A DNA stretch of 64,000 nt from SZAS-79 sp964599095 (GTDB lineage: Bacteria; Pseudomonadota; Gammaproteobacteria; Burkholderiales; SG8-39): positions 48,789 to 112,788 of the forward strand of contig CAZREB010000017.1 of assembly GCA_964599095.1 (NCBI GenBank), read 5' to 3'. The translations under genes were made by a program, and so were the position numbers. The notes under the pieces are model-generated. The model saw only the letters and a list, made by a program, of their open reading frames with translations. It searched no databases and was not told the DNA's origin. Below, piece after piece: positions 62,951-64,000 of this stretch; the first letter of the stretch is position 1; the number at the start of each line of letters is the position of its first letter.

Positions 62951-63739
62951 ATGTCGGACATCCTGCAGAAGATCGTCGCAACGAAACACGAGGAGATCGC
63001 CCGGGCGAGCGCGATCGAGCCGCTGGCCAGCGTCAGGGACCGTGCCGCGAGTGCGGGTCCGCCGCGTGATTTCGTTGGCGCGATGCGCGCCAAGCTGGCG
63101 GCAGGCGCGCCGGCCGTGATCGCCGAGATCAAGAAGGCCAGCCCGTCCAAGGGACTCTTGCGGGAGCAATTCGATCCGGTTGCGATTGCGAAGTCCTATG
63201 CGCGGGCCGGCGCCGCATGCCTCTCGGTGCTGACCGACGCGCCCTATTTCCAAGGAGCGCCAGAGCACCTCGTACAGGCGCGCGATGCATGCAGCCTGCC
63301 GGTGCTGCGCAAGGACTTCATAGTCGACGAGTACCAGGTATACGAATCGCGCGCCATGGGCGCCGATTGCATCCTGCTGATCGTGGCGGCGCTCGAGCCG
63401 CGGGCCATGGCCGGTCTCGAGGCGCTGGCGCTTTCCCTCGGCATGGCGGTGCTCGTCGAGATCCACGATGGACTCGAACTGGAAGCTGCGGGACCGATGA
63501 AGACGCCCCTGCTGGGTATCAACAACCGCAATCTGCGAACGTTCGAAACGCGCTTGGACACCACGCTGGGCCTTCTGCCCCGCATTCCGCCCGGGCGTCT
63601 GGTCGTGACCGAGAGCGGGATTGGATCGCCGGCGGACGTGGCGACGATGCGCAGGCACGGGGTCGACGCCTTCCTCGTCGGGGAGGCGTTCATGCGCGCA
63701 AAAGATCCCGGATCAGCCTTTCTAAACCTCTTTCAGTGA
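62951..63739 (+). CDS. trpC: Indole-3-glycerol-phosphate synthase
   Basis: TrpC closes the indole ring. The 262-residue barrel has VIAEIKKASPSKGLLREQFDP, CLSVLTDAPYFQGAPEHL, VLRKDFIVDEYQVYESRAMGAD, GINNRNLRTFE and VTESGIGSPADV, carrying the catalytic lysines and glutamates. The ATG at 62951 is eight bases after the trpD stop. No trpF or trpA/B follows in the window, so the pathway is split. Confidence 0.97.
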   Translation: MSDILQKIVATKHEEIARASAIEPLASVRDRAASAGPPRDFVGAMRAKLAAGAPAVIAEIKKASPSKGLLREQFDPVAIAKSYARAGAACLSVLTDAPYFQGAPEHLVQARDACSLPVLRKDFIVDEYQVYESRAMGADCILLIVAALEPRAMAGLEALALSLGMAVLVEIHDGLELEAAGPMKTPLLGINNRNLRTFETRLDTTLGLLPRIPPGRLVVTESGIGSPADVATMRRHGVDAFLVGEAFMRAKDPGSAFLNLFQ

Positions 63740-63961
63740 TAACTATAAATTATTGATTATTTTATAAATTAATTTTTCTTGTTGCAGAAATGCAACAGCT
63801 TTTGGAAAGCAGGTGCCGAAAGCATTGCCAAAGTTGTTCCCGGGAGCCCCCGTTTGGCAAAATCGCATCGACTTCTCGGTACGGGGGGTCTGGTTGGAGA
63901 CCACATGCAGGATTTCATGGGACCCGACCGGGAATCGAAACCTACACAGGAGATTTACCGA
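63740..63961 (+). promoter_or_regulatory. Regulatory gap between trpC and a porin-like gene
   Basis: This 222-base gap is the longest non-coding stretch of the window's right end. It opens with an AT-rich block (63740-63780), unlike the GC-rich surroundings. TGTTGCA/TGCAACA (63780-63786, 63791-63797) form a 7-bp stem with a GAAA loop, and TTGCCAAA/TTTGGCAA (63825-63832, 63853-63860) form an inverted repeat 20 bases apart. A weak promoter (TTGTTC, then CAAAAT 18 bases on) may lie over it. None follows trpC with a T-run, so no intrinsic terminator is clear. Confidence 0.4.
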
Positions 63962-64000
63962 ATGAAAAAGAAACTTCTAGCCGTAGCGGTAGCAGGCGCG
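63962..64000 (+). CDS. Exported protein, probably a porin, 5' end only
   Basis: Only the first 13 codons are inside the window: MKKKLLAVAVAGA, the start of a Sec signal peptide. An AGGAGA ribosome site lies eight bases before the ATG, and the long AT-rich upstream region suits a strongly expressed gene. The opening closely resembles betaproteobacterial trimeric porins, but other exported proteins share it, so the porin call is tentative. Confidence 0.45.
   Translation, partial: MKKKLLAVAVAGA

Overview
The window reads as a contiguous piece of a GC-rich betaproteobacterial chromosome, apparently from a sulfur-oxidising lineage. The gene orders rpe-gph-trpEGDC, glyQ-glyS-gmhB-plsC, miaB-phoH-ybeY-corC-lnt, amgK-murU divergent from lptD-surA-pdxA-rsmA, dusB-fis-purH-purD-hemF and argH/algZ-algR-hemCDXY are typical of that class. 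Nearly every base is coding, most operon genes overlap or sit within a few bases, and many starts are GTG. I see no insertion sequence, prophage, CRISPR array or rRNA. No gap between genes exceeds about 300 bases.

Region 1 (1-7.6 kb) is the accessory part. It starts with the 3' end of a uroporphyrinogen-III methyltransferase and a carboxymuconolactone-decarboxylase-like/Rieske fusion. A minus-strand thiosulfate-oxidation operon soxY-Z-A-X-B follows, read from an ArsR-family regulator. A solute-binding-like exported protein lies on the opposite strand, with a minus-strand periplasmic DsrE-like protein beyond it. The arsR-sox side and the dsrE-like gene are preceded by near-identical promoter elements that contain an imperfect palindrome, which suggests a small sulfur regulon. 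No soxCD is present.

Region 2 (7.6-23 kb) has an M20 peptidase, a four-PAS histidine kinase with a LuxR-type response regulator, and a REC-PAS-GAF-GGDEF-EAL protein. Then come hemA-prfA-prmC-grxD and, on the minus strand, argH translationally coupled to two tandem Ser/Thr kinases with cyclic-nucleotide-binding-like domains. Region 3 (22-34.5 kb) holds algZ-algR, hemC-hemD-hemX-hemY, and the opposing dusB-fis-purH-purD-hemF and amgK-murU-pepP-ubiH operons. The tetrapyrrole genes run through this part of the window.

Region 4 (37.6-54.3 kb) covers outer-membrane assembly (lptD, surA), pdxA, rsmA and a long minus-strand operon series from miaB to a YgjP-like peptidase, with one tRNA-Met. Region 5 (54.5-64 kb) has a UbiF-like hydroxylase, dsbC, mltA, apaG and rpe-gph-trpE-trpG-trpD-trpC. 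A tryptophan-rich leader peptide overlaps the gph stop codon. The window ends at the signal peptide of what looks like a porin. The most interesting non-coding signals are the duplicated sulfur promoter/operator, the trp leader, a 13-14 bp tandem repeat at the amgK start and a 66-bp-period hairpin repeat between surA and pdxA.
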